Source: Homalodisca vitripennis
Lineage: Eukaryota > Arthropoda > Insecta > Hemiptera > Cicadellidae
Length of the DNA stretch: 64,000 nt
Direction: 5' to 3'
Assembly: GCF_021130785.1 (NCBI RefSeq)
Contig: NC_060214.1
Coordinates: forward strand, 47,615,001-47,679,000
Part shown: piece after piece, positions 49,101 through 60,753 of the stretch
Numbering within the stretch: position 1 is the first letter of the stretch
Layout: the number at the start of each line of letters is the position of its first letter
Made by a program: the position numbers and the translations under genes
The notes under the pieces: model-generated
What the model saw: only the letters and a program-made list of their open reading frames with translations
Database searches by the model: none
What the model was told of the DNA's origin: nothing

Positions 49101-50110
49101 ATAATTGTATATCTTTTAAAGACATAGGATAGTCGAATCCAGAAAATATCTCATCGTTCACGAATTTTTCGTATTGTTTTGCTCTGTCAACATGAGTCTC
49201 GGGTTTTTCAATAGCGCATCGGATAGAGTAATTAAAGCAATAATCATCTTTATTTTTGATATTTACACAAGCTTTTTTATCTTTGATTTCCTTTGGTAAA
49301 TCGATATATGATCCTGCGTTCATAAATTCATGTTTATTAAGGCTCAAAACTAGTTGTTTACAACTTTTAAAATGTCCATCCGGAACCTTTATTTGGATTA
49401 TTCGTTTGTTCTCGATGTGTTAATTTATTAAAAATTGCTTAGTAATAAAGTCGTTTACGTCAAAGATTTCGTCTGCTTTGATAGTAAAATACATTAGACA
49501 TGTTTGCGGTTCACCATTCACTAAAGTTCGTTCGTATTCACATTCCAAAGAGAGATAGCCCTTCATATTTTTAACATTTTCTTGAAATTTCTCGATTAAA
49601 CTTTTAATTTCTGACCGCATAATTGAAAGATATTTGTAAATTGACATGGAATTGTCAGTTCAAGTTTGTTAAAATGTATTGCTTGAAAAGACCGTGTATT
49701 GAGGATAAAACTTCTACATCAATGATATTTTCGGATTTTACTTTAAGAGTTTTATCATTTTCTTCGATCATTTCAGACTTAGTTTTATCGTTAGTACCGA
49801 TAGCCAACTTTTCAGCTATTGAATGAAGTTTTTCATCATTAAATAGGTCGAGATTTTTCTTTTCAACTTTGAAATTTCTCTTTAATTCACGTAATTTCTC
49901 AATAATTAAAAAACATTGTTTTCGGTGAGTTCGGCAATTTTACTTTTCTCTAGCCCACTGTCTTAAATAATTTAGTTCTTTAATTTTTCAATAAATCTTC
50001 TTTGTTCTTCAAATGATTTTTCTGAATTGTCAATGGACGAGTTATAGTGCATGTTTCAAAAAATGTCTTTTTTGCAGTATGGGGCACTCTATCTTTTTTC
50101 CGCGCTCCAT
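46107..50110 (-). pseudogene. Protein-primed DNA polymerase B of Polinton, multiply frameshifted
   Basis: Copies the element. Starts near 50110 (MERGKKIECPIL) with a front rich in K/E helices. Then a conserved pre-exonuclease block at 48829-49347 (AGSYIDLPKEIKDKKACVNI, CRRCLRPF). Exonuclease: VIYMDFESI (48682-48705) and FCHNMSNYD (about 48170). Polymerase: LTAPSLAWDAML, YVDANNLYGYGLM (motif A, about 47300-47345), FYKLMNNSVFGKSMEN (motif B, about 46870-46915) and YMDTDS (motif C, 46597-46614). Ends YGYKNEAKSDILERIK at 46107. About 1,330 residues including the front. At least eight indels or stops. Every active-site motif remains readable. Confidence 0.92.
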
Positions 50111-50385
50111 TATTTAGAAGAGCAAAAAAATTTGTAAAAACTAAAATTTTGAGAAGTGGTGAATTTTTGTGACAACTTGACACAAATCCAGCACAATATT
50201 CTGGTCAAATGTTTTTCAGATTGTTCCTATTTAAAAAGAGCCAAAAATTTGGTAAAATTAAATTTTGAGAAGTAGTGATTTATTGAACACAAATCATGCA
50301 CAATTTCTGGTCAAACTTTTTTTTTGGGTTTTTCAGAATTGTTCTATTTGTTATAGAAAAATCATTTTAACTAAAATTTAGTTAA
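50111..50385. repeat. Tandem repeat, about 117-bp unit, 2.3 units
   Basis: Units 50111-50227 and 50228-50343 share TATTTA-A--AGC-AAAAATTTG, TTTTGAGAAGT-GTGA, ACACAAAT and TTCTGGTCAAA; a partial third runs to about 50385. It lies between the polymerase start and the right TIR. Confidence 0.8.
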
Positions 50386-50415
50386 AAAAAAAAAAAGATT
50401 TATTTCTATAATACA

Positions 50416-50722
50416 ATGGCAAGCGTGCTGTTACAAGAGTTGAATAAGGTTGTGTGAACTAAGATTCAAAAACGAATATAAGAAATTTAGTGGGAATTGG
50501 AAGAAAAAAAGAGATATAGGAATCTTGAATTTGGGTGGAAAATGAAAGATAAATTCGGGTTTACAATAATTGCCGAGTTGGGAAGATTGTAAAGTACCAC
50601 TTGCCGCGCGAACAGAATTTTTGACTGTTTTGGTATGAGAAAAAGATTAAAGAATTAAACAAAAATGAAAAAAATATACACTTGATTTGTTAACTGGAAA
50701 GAAAAGACTAATTAAAAGATAA
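50416..50722 (+). pseudogene. TIR-embedded small ORF, right copy, broken
   Basis: Mirror of 33889-34169. Starts MASVLLQELNKVV, meets a stop, and continues in shifted frames (MKDKFGFTIIAELGRL then stop). Single-base gains separate it from the left copy. Confidence 0.5.
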
Positions 50723-50988
50723 AGGACTGTGGTTACAATTAACTTTTGTATAATAAAGATTTTTTATTAAGATTTTTTTCATTTTTTCATATTAAAACAG
50801 CTTATTAAATGTAGGAAGGCAAACATTGAACAGTAAAACAGCTAAAGATTCGGTTATTTAACATTCGTGCTTTCCTGTTAGATTTTATTAGATTTTGTTT
50901 TATGGTTCAATGGACAGTAATTTTAACCATTGATTATTCTGTCTGTCCCAAAAAGTGGTCTAGAACCGGCCATACTTTCATATCTACT
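50416..50988. repeat. Right terminal inverted repeat of Polinton
   Basis: Inverted counterpart of 33652-34170, ending TCATATCTACT. Differs from the left mainly by extra single bases, often in homopolymers. Confidence 0.9.
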
Positions 50989-50994
50989 TCTATA
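50989..50994. repeat. Right 6-bp target-site duplication TCTATA
   Basis: Identical to 33646-33651 and directly outside the CT end of the element. Confidence 0.85.
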
Positions 50995-51000
50995 TATATA

Positions 51001-51708
51001 TAAAAATGAAACTGTTCCGTGTGTAACAGGGCATCACTCACAAACGGCTGGACGGATTCGCCTAATTTTTTTTTTAATTTGGTTCGTCTTGATCTGTAGA
51101 AGGTTTATAGGATAACTTTTTATCCCTGTTCACGATTCTCAGGATTACCGCCCCACTGGTTACAGAAATACCCGTAAGGAAATGCATTGCAAGCAAAACA
51201 TATGTTCTATTAAGTGAAAGAGGTCTTTTCAAATTTTTAATCAGCTGTTCTTTGTAAACATATATAATTGCGACAAAAAATATATTTATATATATAATTT
51301 CTTTACACTTATAGTTTTTAAAAGCATAGGAGTAAGCTTAAGCAGAACGTACAAATTTTAGTTTAAAACTGTTTCTCTGCAATCATAATATATAACAAAA
51401 TGAATGTTTGTGTGTTTGTCCTTTATAGACTCAGGATAACTATTGGACCCGATCACTGATGAAGAATTCTGTATTATTTCTATTAGAAGGTTATATACGC
51501 AATGCCCCATTGATGTAACTAACCACCAGGCTTGTACTGGCAAGATATAAAAGTTTATCAAAAAGCGCCCCTGCACATTATAAACTGCAGATTACAACAC
51601 AGTAGTTACGTATATTAAAAATATGCCAAACCACTATTTGAAGGCAAAGAAATATACGGGCCAAAGCTTAAGAGACAGCGTGCGAAGCCGGCGGGAGGAA
51701 ACAGCTAG
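51001..51708 (+). mobile_element. Helitron-like non-autonomous repeat
   Basis: Ends GCGAAGCCGGCGGGAGGAA then ACAGCTAG followed by T, matching the short GC-rich hairpin plus CTAG terminus of insect Helitrons. The body has two related starts (AAAATGAAACTGTTCCGTGTG at 51003 and AAAATGAATGTTTGTGTGTT at 51399) with shared wording (GGAC---ATC, TAGAAGGTTTATA). No Rep-helicase gene. The TA-rich left edge hides the exact start, and one copy may be nested in another. Confidence 0.5.
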
Positions 51709-51741
<33 letters not shown>

Positions 51742-51760
51742 TAATATAATTATTATATAT
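51709..51760. repeat. (TA)n microsatellite
   Basis: TATATATA run with a few TAATAT interruptions directly after the Helitron-like end. Confidence 0.9.
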
Positions 51761-52253
51761 ATTAATAAAAAGTGTTATATCGAAATTATTATTATTATAC
51801 TGTTCAAATCTGTAAGCGACATCGGTGGTTCGGGGACGTAGATTTGGTTATAAATTTTGTAAAGGCCTTCGCCGCACTATTCTTTCGATTTACTATGTTT
51901 CATATAAAAAGGGATTTTGTTACAATCCTTATTCCATCCTTTAATATTTGAAACCCCTCACCGTAAACATTTGACTCTCAACGTCATGATACATTACGCA
52001 TCATACGATTCCTTCATTCTCCTCCCTATTGTGTGTATTGTGAAACCTTATTTATCCTTTACAGAATAACTAACCGAAAACTTTTCCCAGACAAATACTT
52101 ATGGTACAATAAAAGAAAGGAACAGAGTTACTACTACAATGATTAATGAAAAATAATGTTTATAATACGATAATAAAACTTAAGGATATCCGTAAGTATA
52201 CATAAAAACAAGGAAGCATACGACAAATTTAGAACGACAGTTTCTTTAGGCAA
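51761..52253. other. Non-coding spacer
   Basis: No gene or repeat recognised. Confidence 0.5.
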
Positions 52254-52440
52254 GTAATTTTATGGGTGAAAACGACTTAAGTTAGAACGTCGGTATTGCA
52301 GTCAGCACGTACGATAATGTTGCTGACTTGCTGATGGTAATGCTGAGGCTCTGACAATTGGAAGGTTAATTTCTCTTGTTTAGTACCTAACTTGTGCACC
52401 GCATTGTTTGTACTTTAACAGCATTGGAATTCAAATATAT
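52254..52440 (+). repeat. Dispersed repeat, copy 2 (partner at 8842)
   Basis: Same family as 8842-9035: GGGTGAAAACGACTTAAGTT, GCAGTCAGCACGTACGAT and CTGATGGTAATG, ending ATTCAAATAT. Confidence 0.75.
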
Positions 52441-53107
52441 TTAACAATTAAATATAACGAATATGTAAGTGTTTGCTTTTTCTACAGTATATATTTCCCA
52501 ACAGTAAAATCCTATATCGAAAATGGTGTAAAACAATTTTCATTAAAACTTTCTAAAATGTCCAAACAATGTTAGATTATTAAATTAACTACTAAAATTC
52601 AACTAAACCATAGTAATGAATAATAATGCACACAAGACATTAAAATTGTTAACTGTACACACCAGATCCTTGTGTGTTGGTTTGCATTAATGGATCTTGC
52701 TGAAACAGTTATTTAATATTTTTAACTTTTTATATTCTTTAATCTGTTAAATTGTAATATTTAACCATCGTTTTATATAACGAAAGAGACGATCAGAGGA
52801 GTTTATCTCACTGGTTGACTAATTCATATACTAACAGCTTAGGCTACATACCAGAATGAAATTATTAGTTTGTTTATATCTAATATAAATAGCTTTATCA
52901 ATAAAATAGTAATATTTTTAATCGTGATATACAAATTAAACGTAAAAAACGGTAAATAATTATACATTAGTATACGTTATTAAATAAACGTTTACAAGTA
53001 GATGATAACGCCAAACCACGTGTTAGTGAGATCAGGCTTCGTTCGCCGAGGTTGCATAAGCTCAAGGCTACGTGTTAAATGTGGTACATGATATATGAAA
53101 TATGTGG

Positions 53108-53110
<3 letters not shown>
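52441..53110. other. Non-coding AT-rich spacer
   Basis: No gene supported. Ends at a TA microsatellite. Confidence 0.5.
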
Positions 53111-53142
<32 letters not shown>

Positions 53143-53161
53143 ATATATATATATATATAAT
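53111..53161. repeat. (TA)n microsatellite
   Basis: Two TATATA runs broken by GA. Confidence 0.9.
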
Positions 53162-56119
53162 ATCTTCGTCTGTTTTGAAAATTTCATTATTCTTATAGTT
53201 TCTTCTTTGCTATTATTGTTACATATAAGTCCAGTTTGTAAAAAATGTTCAAAAACGCCTTACCCAAATTCCAACCAAACTTTAATTTTTCTCTATCAAA
53301 AACAAAACTTTATCAAAAACTCCAAGCCAGTAGAAAATTCTTTCACTTAGAATATTAACTGTGAAGAGCCAGAAAGACAAAAGCTTAAAATTTGTTACGC
53401 CCCTTGAGTGATTTTCCAGTAATAATAAAATATAAAATCCAAATAAAAATACGTTTCGCACGCATCTAGTAATCATAAGACCCTTGCAAGAGTAATCTAC
53501 TTTATACAAGGTGGATACCGAACATCATGTAAATGAGGGAAAAAGGAGTCAAAGTGCAGTCAAAGCATATTCCTGTATATGTATTCAAACATGCTTCTCT
53601 CAACCATGTTATCTCCTTAAGCACAAAATTTTGAGTAGTTTTTACCTAAAACTAATCATGAAAATTTAAAGCAAATAGGGAGAAAAGTCAAAAAGGGTTT
53701 AGGTGTAATGGGGTTTTTAATTTCCTTCCCAAAGGGGGAATTTTTTAAAATTTAAAAACGAACTAACGGGCTAAATCTTCCTGTTGACGGGGCATTAAAT
53801 ACATGGGGGTTCCGAGTCAAGCTCCTACAGAATGTGAGTTCTTTCCCCTTTGTTTTTTAAAACGGCCAGGGTTTTAAAGAAGGTAATTTGGAGAAAGGTA
53901 GCTAACCATCCGGATGGGGGTTTCTATGGATATATATTTATTATATCCTGGTTCCAAAGTCAGATTAAATTTGGGTGCCCCAGGGGACTGTAAATTTTTT
54001 AGGGTAAAAAAAAGGTTTTTTGGGTTTTAAGCCCCTGAGGAAAAAGAATACCCTTAAATAATTAGTTGCTAGGTTTAAATGTCTATACCCCCGTCAAACT
54101 TCTCTTTTTCTTAGAAAAAAAATGGTAATGCCTGTTGGTAATACCCCAAAAACCCGGGAAAGGTCTATGATTATGCCATAACAAGAAGTGATCCCTTTCA
54201 TTGTTTTTTTCCTAATCAAACAATGGTTCGGAGGGAAAGCTTTAGTTTTCCAACTGGTTAACCCCCCTTAAAATTAAAGGTTTGTTTTGACACTTTCGTT
54301 TATATTTAAGACTTGTCGGCCAATGTCGGATGCAGTGTAAACATAAAGAATCCCCGTAGAATTTAAAAAAAAAGCGAATGAGAAAAAAGCTTTGGATGAA
54401 AATCTTGAATGATCTTTTTTTTTTCGTAAATTTTATATTTTAAAAAACACCCCGCTTTTTCTGTGTAACATTCCGTTTTTTTTTTAATTTTTCCCCGATT
54501 AAGAAACTTTTAATATTTTGATCAATTTACTGGACTCCAAAACGAAGTTATTTTTTTATTGAAAGCACGTTTTGGAAATATGAAAGGGCCCTATTTATAT
54601 TTGAAGTAAATTATAGTTCGGCTTAGGTCCCCATTTTCATTTTTTCATTTAAAAGGGGGAAAAGGAAAAAAAATCTAGATTATTCTTTTTTCAGGTTTAA
54701 AATTTTAGTTTAATTAATTATTTTTCCCCAAAATTGGAGTTTCCTTTTTTTCCGAGAACAAATAAAAATAGCCCTTTTTTTAATAATTTTAAAAAAGGTT
54801 TAGGTTCAAAAAGAATAGTGTTTTGCATTAAACATTAAAAAAAAAAAATAAAACCCCTTTAATAATATAAAAAATTTCCCAAAATATTTCTTTAAAGGGG
54901 CATTACCCCCATTAAAAAGATTACGATACCGTACGTTTTTGTTCCCAACCCATGTTCGCTATTCTTAATTTTCCTTCGCCCGTGTTGAATTATATCAGTT
55001 TTAATCCCTTCGTTCGAACTCGTCATGGAAAATAATGCGAGTCCCTTCGAAAATGTTCTTAAAAAAAAATTGCATGGGTGTTGTTTTTTTTTTTTTTAAA
55101 CCCAGAAGAAATAAATTTTTTGTTAAGTTTTAAAAAAAAGAAGTGTTTTTTACTTTTGTTATTCTTTCACTTATAATGTAGAAAATTGAAAAAATTTTGG
55201 GTTTAAAAAAAAATTAAAATATGGTTGCTTCATTTACAATATAAACATAAAAACTTAATCAAAACATTGAAAATTTAACTGACTTTTGAATTTACTTACA
55301 AACTTTATGAGCCAAGAGGAGGATTTGTGTGTTTTAAAGCCAGTGGGGCGAACCCCCGGAAAAAATGATGAATAAGAATAGTCGATGTTATCTAGGGAGT
55401 TAAAGCCCCCTGTAAATTTTGGAATTTTTTAACATTTATAGTGAAAGAAAAAAGGGACTTTTTCCCCTTTTAATTTATTACAAAGCCCATGCATTGAATG
55501 TTTTCTGCGGAGGGCCGATAGCCAACAAAAGAAGCTCACCAAAGGAACAAAAAAGAAACCCATTGTCATAGGATTGCATCTGGACTAATCCATATTCCAC
55601 GGAGTTAAAAATTTTTTAATGTATTAAAAAAATTGGGGGTTTTAAAAAACTTTTTCCTTTCAGCTCTATGCCTCCATCTTTTGGATTTTTTAATTAAATA
55701 TTTGAGAACTCCCACGTGTCAGGAAAACTAGCCAGTGAAAAGTGGCCGCCACATTCCCGTTTTAAAAATTTTTTGGCCCCCATTAAATTTCGTACTATTT
55801 ACCCTTTTAAAAATGTTATGGAATGTGCTCCATTAACCACAAAGCCCCCCTTTTAACGTTAAAAAATTTTATTTTTATTTGGGCCGTATCTTCAATAGGT
55901 TTAAATAACCAAACTAAAATATGATGGAAGACCAAAATACCTGTCAAAAGATTCAATTTAATTCTTAAAAAAATTGAATTTAAAAAGGGGAAATTTTAAA
56001 TTTAAATTTTCAATAAATTAGTCGCATAAAATTACTTGCTCCGTGGGCCCCAAAACCCCATTTTTATATTTATATATATTATAATATATAATTTTATATA
56101 TTATATATATTATATATTA
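53162..56119. other. Spacer that passes into poor-quality sequence
   Basis: From about 53640 homopolymers are stretched (runs of A, T, G or C of 4-10) and no feature can be read. The change in texture from 53162-53600 is abrupt. The last 80 bases (56055-56119) are a TA-rich microsatellite that abuts the second Polinton. No gene supported. Confidence 0.6.
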
Positions 56120-56720
56120 AGTGAAAATATGGGGGTTTGGCGCACTTTTGGGACAGAAAAAAAATCAAGGGAAAATATTTTTAAAAGGAAAAAACGAATT
56201 GTAAAAAAAAACAGAAAGGGGTTCCAAACCCATTTTGGGAAGTCGAAAATAAGTAAAAAAGTCCTTGAACCATAAAAAATCTAATAAAATCAAACGGAAG
56301 CAAATTTTAAAAAACCGAATTTTGTGTTTTATGTTAAATGTTTGCTTCTACATTTTAAGTTTTTTTAAAAAAAAAAATAAAAAAATTTAATAAAAAAATT
56401 TTATTCTAAAGTTAGTAAACAGTCTTTATCTTTAATAGTTTCTTTCCAGTAAAAACCCCCAAGTGTTTTTTTATTTTTTTAAATTTTTTAAATTTTTTTT
56501 TTTCTCCAAAAAGAAAAAAATCTGTTTGGAAAAGTGTAAAAAAAATTTTCCAATCGGCAATTATTGAAACCCGAATTTATTTTCTTTTCCCCAAATTCAA
56601 GATTTTGTTTTTTCCTTTTTTCCCAAATTCATTTAACTTCTTATCTTTTTTAAATTAATTCTCCAAATATTTAATCCTTAAAAACCCCATTTAAAAAAAA
56701 AAATTTAAAGGGGAAAAAAA
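56120..56720. repeat. Left terminal inverted repeat of second Polinton, degraded
   Basis: Follows 33652-34190 base for base in outline but with many homopolymer changes; the small TIR ORF is unreadable. Confidence 0.7.
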
Positions 56721-57205
56721 AAAGAAATTTGAACAACACTCGAGAAGTGGGGGAATGGGTAAAACCCCTTCTTTTAAGGGGTTTCCCTCGTTTTAATTTT
56801 CTCCAAATACAAAAATTTAATCGAGGATTCGGGTTCAAAATCATAAACAAATTTACATCCGATAATAAAAAAAAAAGGAAAAATTCTTTTAAAAAAAAAA
56901 GTGTGTATCGTACCTCAAACCTAATGTATTCTTTAAAAAGGAAAAAATTTTTGTCAATGGTTCCAAGAGATAAGTAAAATTTTTATTCTGTTTTCTAAAT
57001 TCTGTAACAAATTTTTGTTTGTTCTTCACTCCGTATTGTAATTTCATAAGCAGATTATTCAAATGTGTTAGTTTATTTCGAAATTTCTTAGGTTTAGGTC
57101 TTTCATACAAAATTAAATTACAATCTCTAAAAAACAAAATATTTTTTATCAATAATTTCTCCTCTATTTATAACACTTGAAAACAGTTGGCATTGTACCT
57201 TCCAT
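56720..57205 (-). pseudogene. Zinc-ribbon protein, second copy
   Basis: Counterpart of 34185-34700, start at 57205 after the same TTTAAATGG. The open part 56889-57152 runs from RDCNLILYERPKPKKFRNKL to the NKNF-YLLEPLTKIFSFLKN region in one frame, joining pieces that are split in the first copy. The N-terminal cysteine pair is disrupted by an indel. Confidence 0.5.
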
Positions 57206-57229
57206 TTAAACAAAAAGATTTTTTTATAA

Positions 57230-57459
57230 ATGGAGATTAGGGAACTAAGTCTACCGAGATATAAATTTTTTTTAGCGCAAATGTTTATGTTTATATTTCA
57301 ACTACCGAGATAAAGAGAAATGATTTTATTTTATTTTTCAACTATTTAGGATATTTTGTATATGATTACAAAGATTATTCCGGAAGAAATCGAGATTTTT
57401 CATCAGCGAAAAGAGTATTTTTTGAAGTTTTAGAAGGAATGAAAGAGAACAATATTTAA
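57230..57459 (+). pseudogene. Small Polinton gene, second copy
   Basis: Counterpart of 34727-34955: starts MEIRELSLPRYKFF and ends in FVYDYKDYSGRNRDFSSAK then EGMKENN. A frameshift lies between the halves. Confidence 0.5.
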
Positions 57460-57602
57460 CATCATCAATTATTGTTAAAGACATACAAAATGAGTGTTGT
57501 TAGTGTGCGTGTTTTTGCATATCTACTTAACTTCTAAGAAATTGGGAATGGGAGAAGAAGAAAGGTATCATATGTTTTATTTCAATCAACTCTAGATTTG
57601 TG

Positions 57603-57785
57603 ACGTCTGCTGTGAGCGTTTGTACCACTAACGCTTGACCTCGAATCTCATTTTATTGAAACATGTGAGAGGCGTTTGTGTCACTAACGCTTGACCTTGC
57701 TTTGCACACGCCGTGTGTGGTACAAGGACAGTAGTGACACCAAACAATGACCTTGCTTTTCTCACGCCGTGTGAGACAATGAAAT
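57603..57785. promoter_or_regulatory. Three-unit palindromic repeat, second copy
   Basis: Near-identical to 35100-35280, including both GCGTTTGT--CACTAACGC palindromes and three TGACCT words. It differs by about three single-base indels, one of which breaks the only open frame across it. Confidence 0.6.
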
Positions 57786-58786
57786 CACTGTAAAAACACT
57801 TAATTCTGTATTACAAATGAACACTTTACATCACTATTTTCACACAATGTTTTATCACAGTTTAGAATGTCTACACAAATTCACAATCTTCTTGTAAGTC
57901 TTTCTTCGAGTCCCAAATATAAAAGTAACTTATAAAATATAATAACACTATGAATGGCAAACGCCCAGTGGAACACTTCACTTCACTTTTAACAAGAAAC
58001 ACAGAACATCACACAATCTTCTTACTTCATATAAAGTCTATATCTTCTTTTCTTCAACTTGCAAAAACATTAGAATCTTCTAATTGATGATATATCTTGT
58101 TAAAAATTTCGTTAAAATAGAGGAGGATCAAGCATGACTGACTATTTCGTGGCCAACGCCCATGATGAAAAATTTTTTTTCCCTGCGATAAACGATTATG
58201 AATATCGAAGTTTTATCGATAATAAAAATCGATGGTTGCAATCGATATTAGAACTGTTATAGTTTCCAATGTATATTAAATAAGTGAATATCAATATTTA
58301 TTTCAAAACCTTGTTGTTAAAAAACCACTCAACCGATTTTAATGAAATTTGGTACACATATAGTAAATACTTAACTCTTTCGACTTAACTTATCCATAAG
58401 GGGGAAATCATCCCCTATTTCTTAATATTCAAAGAAAAATTAAAAATTTTATCGGAAAAATCTGAAACTTCAAAACAAGCGAGTTCAACTTAAAATTTCA
58501 TGAAAATAACAAAATTTTCAAAATCTACCCCAATATCCCTTATCTTTAAACTCTTATATCTCGAGAAACTATTGGAGCTTTTTTGATGAAATTTGGTATA
58601 TAGGATCAGTAAATATTAAAGTATTTTTTTAAAATCACCACTTCGGTCCATGACCTTGAAATAGTTTTTTTCCTAATATCATCCCTATTTTTCAAAATTT
58701 TTTAATGCAATTTAAAATGTAAACTTTTATCAATGTCTTTAACAATTCTGTAAAGTTTTAAAACTATCCGACGAATAACGCGATTT
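57786..58786. other. Non-coding Polinton segment with old insertion, second copy
   Basis: Matches 35281-36292, including the ATCGAT palindromes and the ATGAAATTTGGTA blocks. Confidence 0.6.
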
Positions 58787-59983
58787 TTACTGAATTTCTC
58801 TAATATCGTTCTTAATCACATCATAGGCTAAAAATTTCTCAGAAACCACAACCACATAACATGTCGAGTTTGTAACAGCTTTTTGAAAATCCATATTGAT
58901 AATTATATCGTTCTTTGAACCAGAAATATTTGTCAAACTCTTTGTTGTATCAATGACATAAATAGGTTATTCGCTAAAAATTCTTTAGGATTGTAATACA
59001 TTTCCTTATTATTACAGTAAACTTTCTTAAAATCTTGATACATCTGATACATGATTCTGAAAAGACCTCCTGAAATGTTTAAATTTTGTAATTCATCTGG
59101 ATAATAAGAACCGTTCAATTTTACTCTGATATTTTTTACATCCAAACTATCAAACTTTGAAGGATTTTTTTCTTGATTATTCTGTCTACCTGTTTGAAAA
59201 CCTATAATAACGAACTTGGGATTGAAGATATTTCTATAAATATTTGTGATATCGAACGAATAAGTTGTTCCGGAAATACCTTTTTGTTCAATACATTGCC
59301 AATCTAGAAAATTAAACATAATGTTTTGACTTTTTGTAATTTCATCAATCAACCTAATTTTACTGTGATTTTATAATCAATCATTGGAACTCTAATAAAA
59401 AAATCTGTAATTGTTATTTTTCCATCAACAGGCATAACATTTCCAGTTGCAGTCTTCAGAATCACATCATCGTCTTCTGCTCTTATAAAACTTAGATAAA
59501 ATCCTCCTTTATAGATCGGAATAGTAACATTTTCAAAAATCCTAATCCAAAATGAGATAAATTTCCAGCTGCTTCAAAAACACCAAATTTAAAATCTGAT
59601 TCAAAGCCATTAGAAGTTTGAGAAATAACATCACTTTTTGAATACGAAATAGTTCCTTTAATAGTGCTTAATTGGCCACAGTTTTCGACTTCTTCTATCA
59701 ATTTATTGTGTTTTCTTACTTCAATCTTAGAAAATAAAAACGGTATAAAATTATCGATTAATCTAACATTATCAGTTCCAAGATATGCTTGACCATCTTG
59801 TTTTGTTAAAGTTCCAGAAATATAAAACTGGAAGTTAGACGAGCAAAAGTTTAATCTCCAAAATCAATATATAACAGCAGTTCTTTTAATTCGGTTCATT
59901 CAAATGTTGTTTTACTAAATTGGATAGAAATTTTTAAACTCCGCCCTTTCAATATCACTAGCATATTTTCTGTAGTCCGCCAT
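58787..59983 (-). pseudogene. Major capsid protein, second copy, frameshifted
   Basis: Counterpart of 36293-37499. The frame 58933-59352 runs unbroken from MIDEITKSQNIMFNFLDW through SLDVKNIRVKLNGSYY, a stretch split in the first copy. The end, MDFQKAVTNSTCYVVVVSEK and on to the stop at 58787, is also open. The N-terminal third is damaged (extra bases near 59850-59930). Together the two copies show that different parts are broken in each. Confidence 0.85.
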
Positions 59984-60109
59984 TTAATAATGCAAAAATT
60001 TAGAAATTTTCAACATAATGTATCATTTTTTCATTCGATCTAATGTAGCGTTTTTATAAGAAAAGATATAAATTTTTAGTAAAATACATTAAAAAGATTA
60101 GAGTCATTA

Positions 60110-60551
60110 TTAATGATCTGACTGTCGTCATATTCAGAGATTTCCTCTTCCTTAAATTTTGCGATCCTCGGTCACAATATTTCGAATAAAATTTGCACAG
60201 GATAGTAACCGCTATCTATAATACACATTGTTCCACATCAACTGTACACAGTTTATTTCTTCATCCAAAAACTTTATACTCAAAAGTGTGGTATAGATAA
60301 CAAAGAACAGACATATGATTCAGTTTTAATTGATAATGTATATTTTCTTGAATGTACTCCTGATGATAAAGTTTGATATTAATGCAATGTTATACTCATG
60401 ATTCAAATTGTTTACGTATAATCATATCATATCTTCGGATAATTCATATTTTTTTGAGGAAAAAATGTCATCCCCACATGGTCTTTTTTCAAATCTCCTT
60501 TCGTTGTTGCATTATAAAAAGATCGAAAGGCACCTGTAATGTCCCCGCCAT
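60110..60551 (-). pseudogene. W-repeat protein, second copy, many indels
   Basis: Counterpart of the intact gene at 37620-38018. It is about 40 bases longer, with single or short insertions scattered every 15-30 bases that destroy the frame. Confidence 0.7.
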
Positions 60552-60553
60552 CT

Positions 60554-60737
60554 CTATTTATTAAGAAAAAAATTTCCAAAATCAAGTTTTTATAAATTGG
60601 GCTCTTTTTTGCGCTTACATATCAGCACATTTTCCAGATATTCTCTTAAACTCCGTTAATGTTTGCATAGATATTTTATAATCGTTTTGTGGCAGTTATT
60701 CTTTTTACATCTCTACACAAATATATATGAGCGCCAT
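60554..60737 (-). pseudogene. Small zinc-ribbon protein, second copy, many indels
   Basis: Counterpart of 38021-38191, recognisable by GCGCTCATATAT at the start and the AAATGTGCTGA cysteine region; the frame is broken by short insertions. Confidence 0.6.
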
Positions 60738-60753
60738 AATTATATAAGGAAAA

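Larger units (their letters stand above)
33652..50988. mobile_element. Complete Maverick/Polinton element, 17.3 kb
   Basis: Starts AGTAGATATGAATATTGCCG and ends with the inverted counterpart CGGCCATACTTTCATATCTACT (reading 50967-50988, first base to last). Long terminal inverted repeats, a 5'-AG/CT-3' boundary, a perfect 6-bp target duplication, and the hallmark genes (protein-primed DNA polymerase B, retroviral-type integrase, packaging ATPase, adenain-like protease, major and minor capsid proteins) define it as a Polinton, a virus-like self-synthesising transposon. Most genes read leftwards; the zinc-ribbon/small-gene pair, minor capsid and BRO genes provide the rightward ones. All long genes are interrupted by +/-1 indels. 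A second copy lies at 56120-64000. Confidence 0.97.

Noticed and set aside
53282..53509. 75-codon minus-strand frame with hydrophobic stretches
   Set aside because: Leu/Phe content reflects AT-rich DNA; no start context or family signal.
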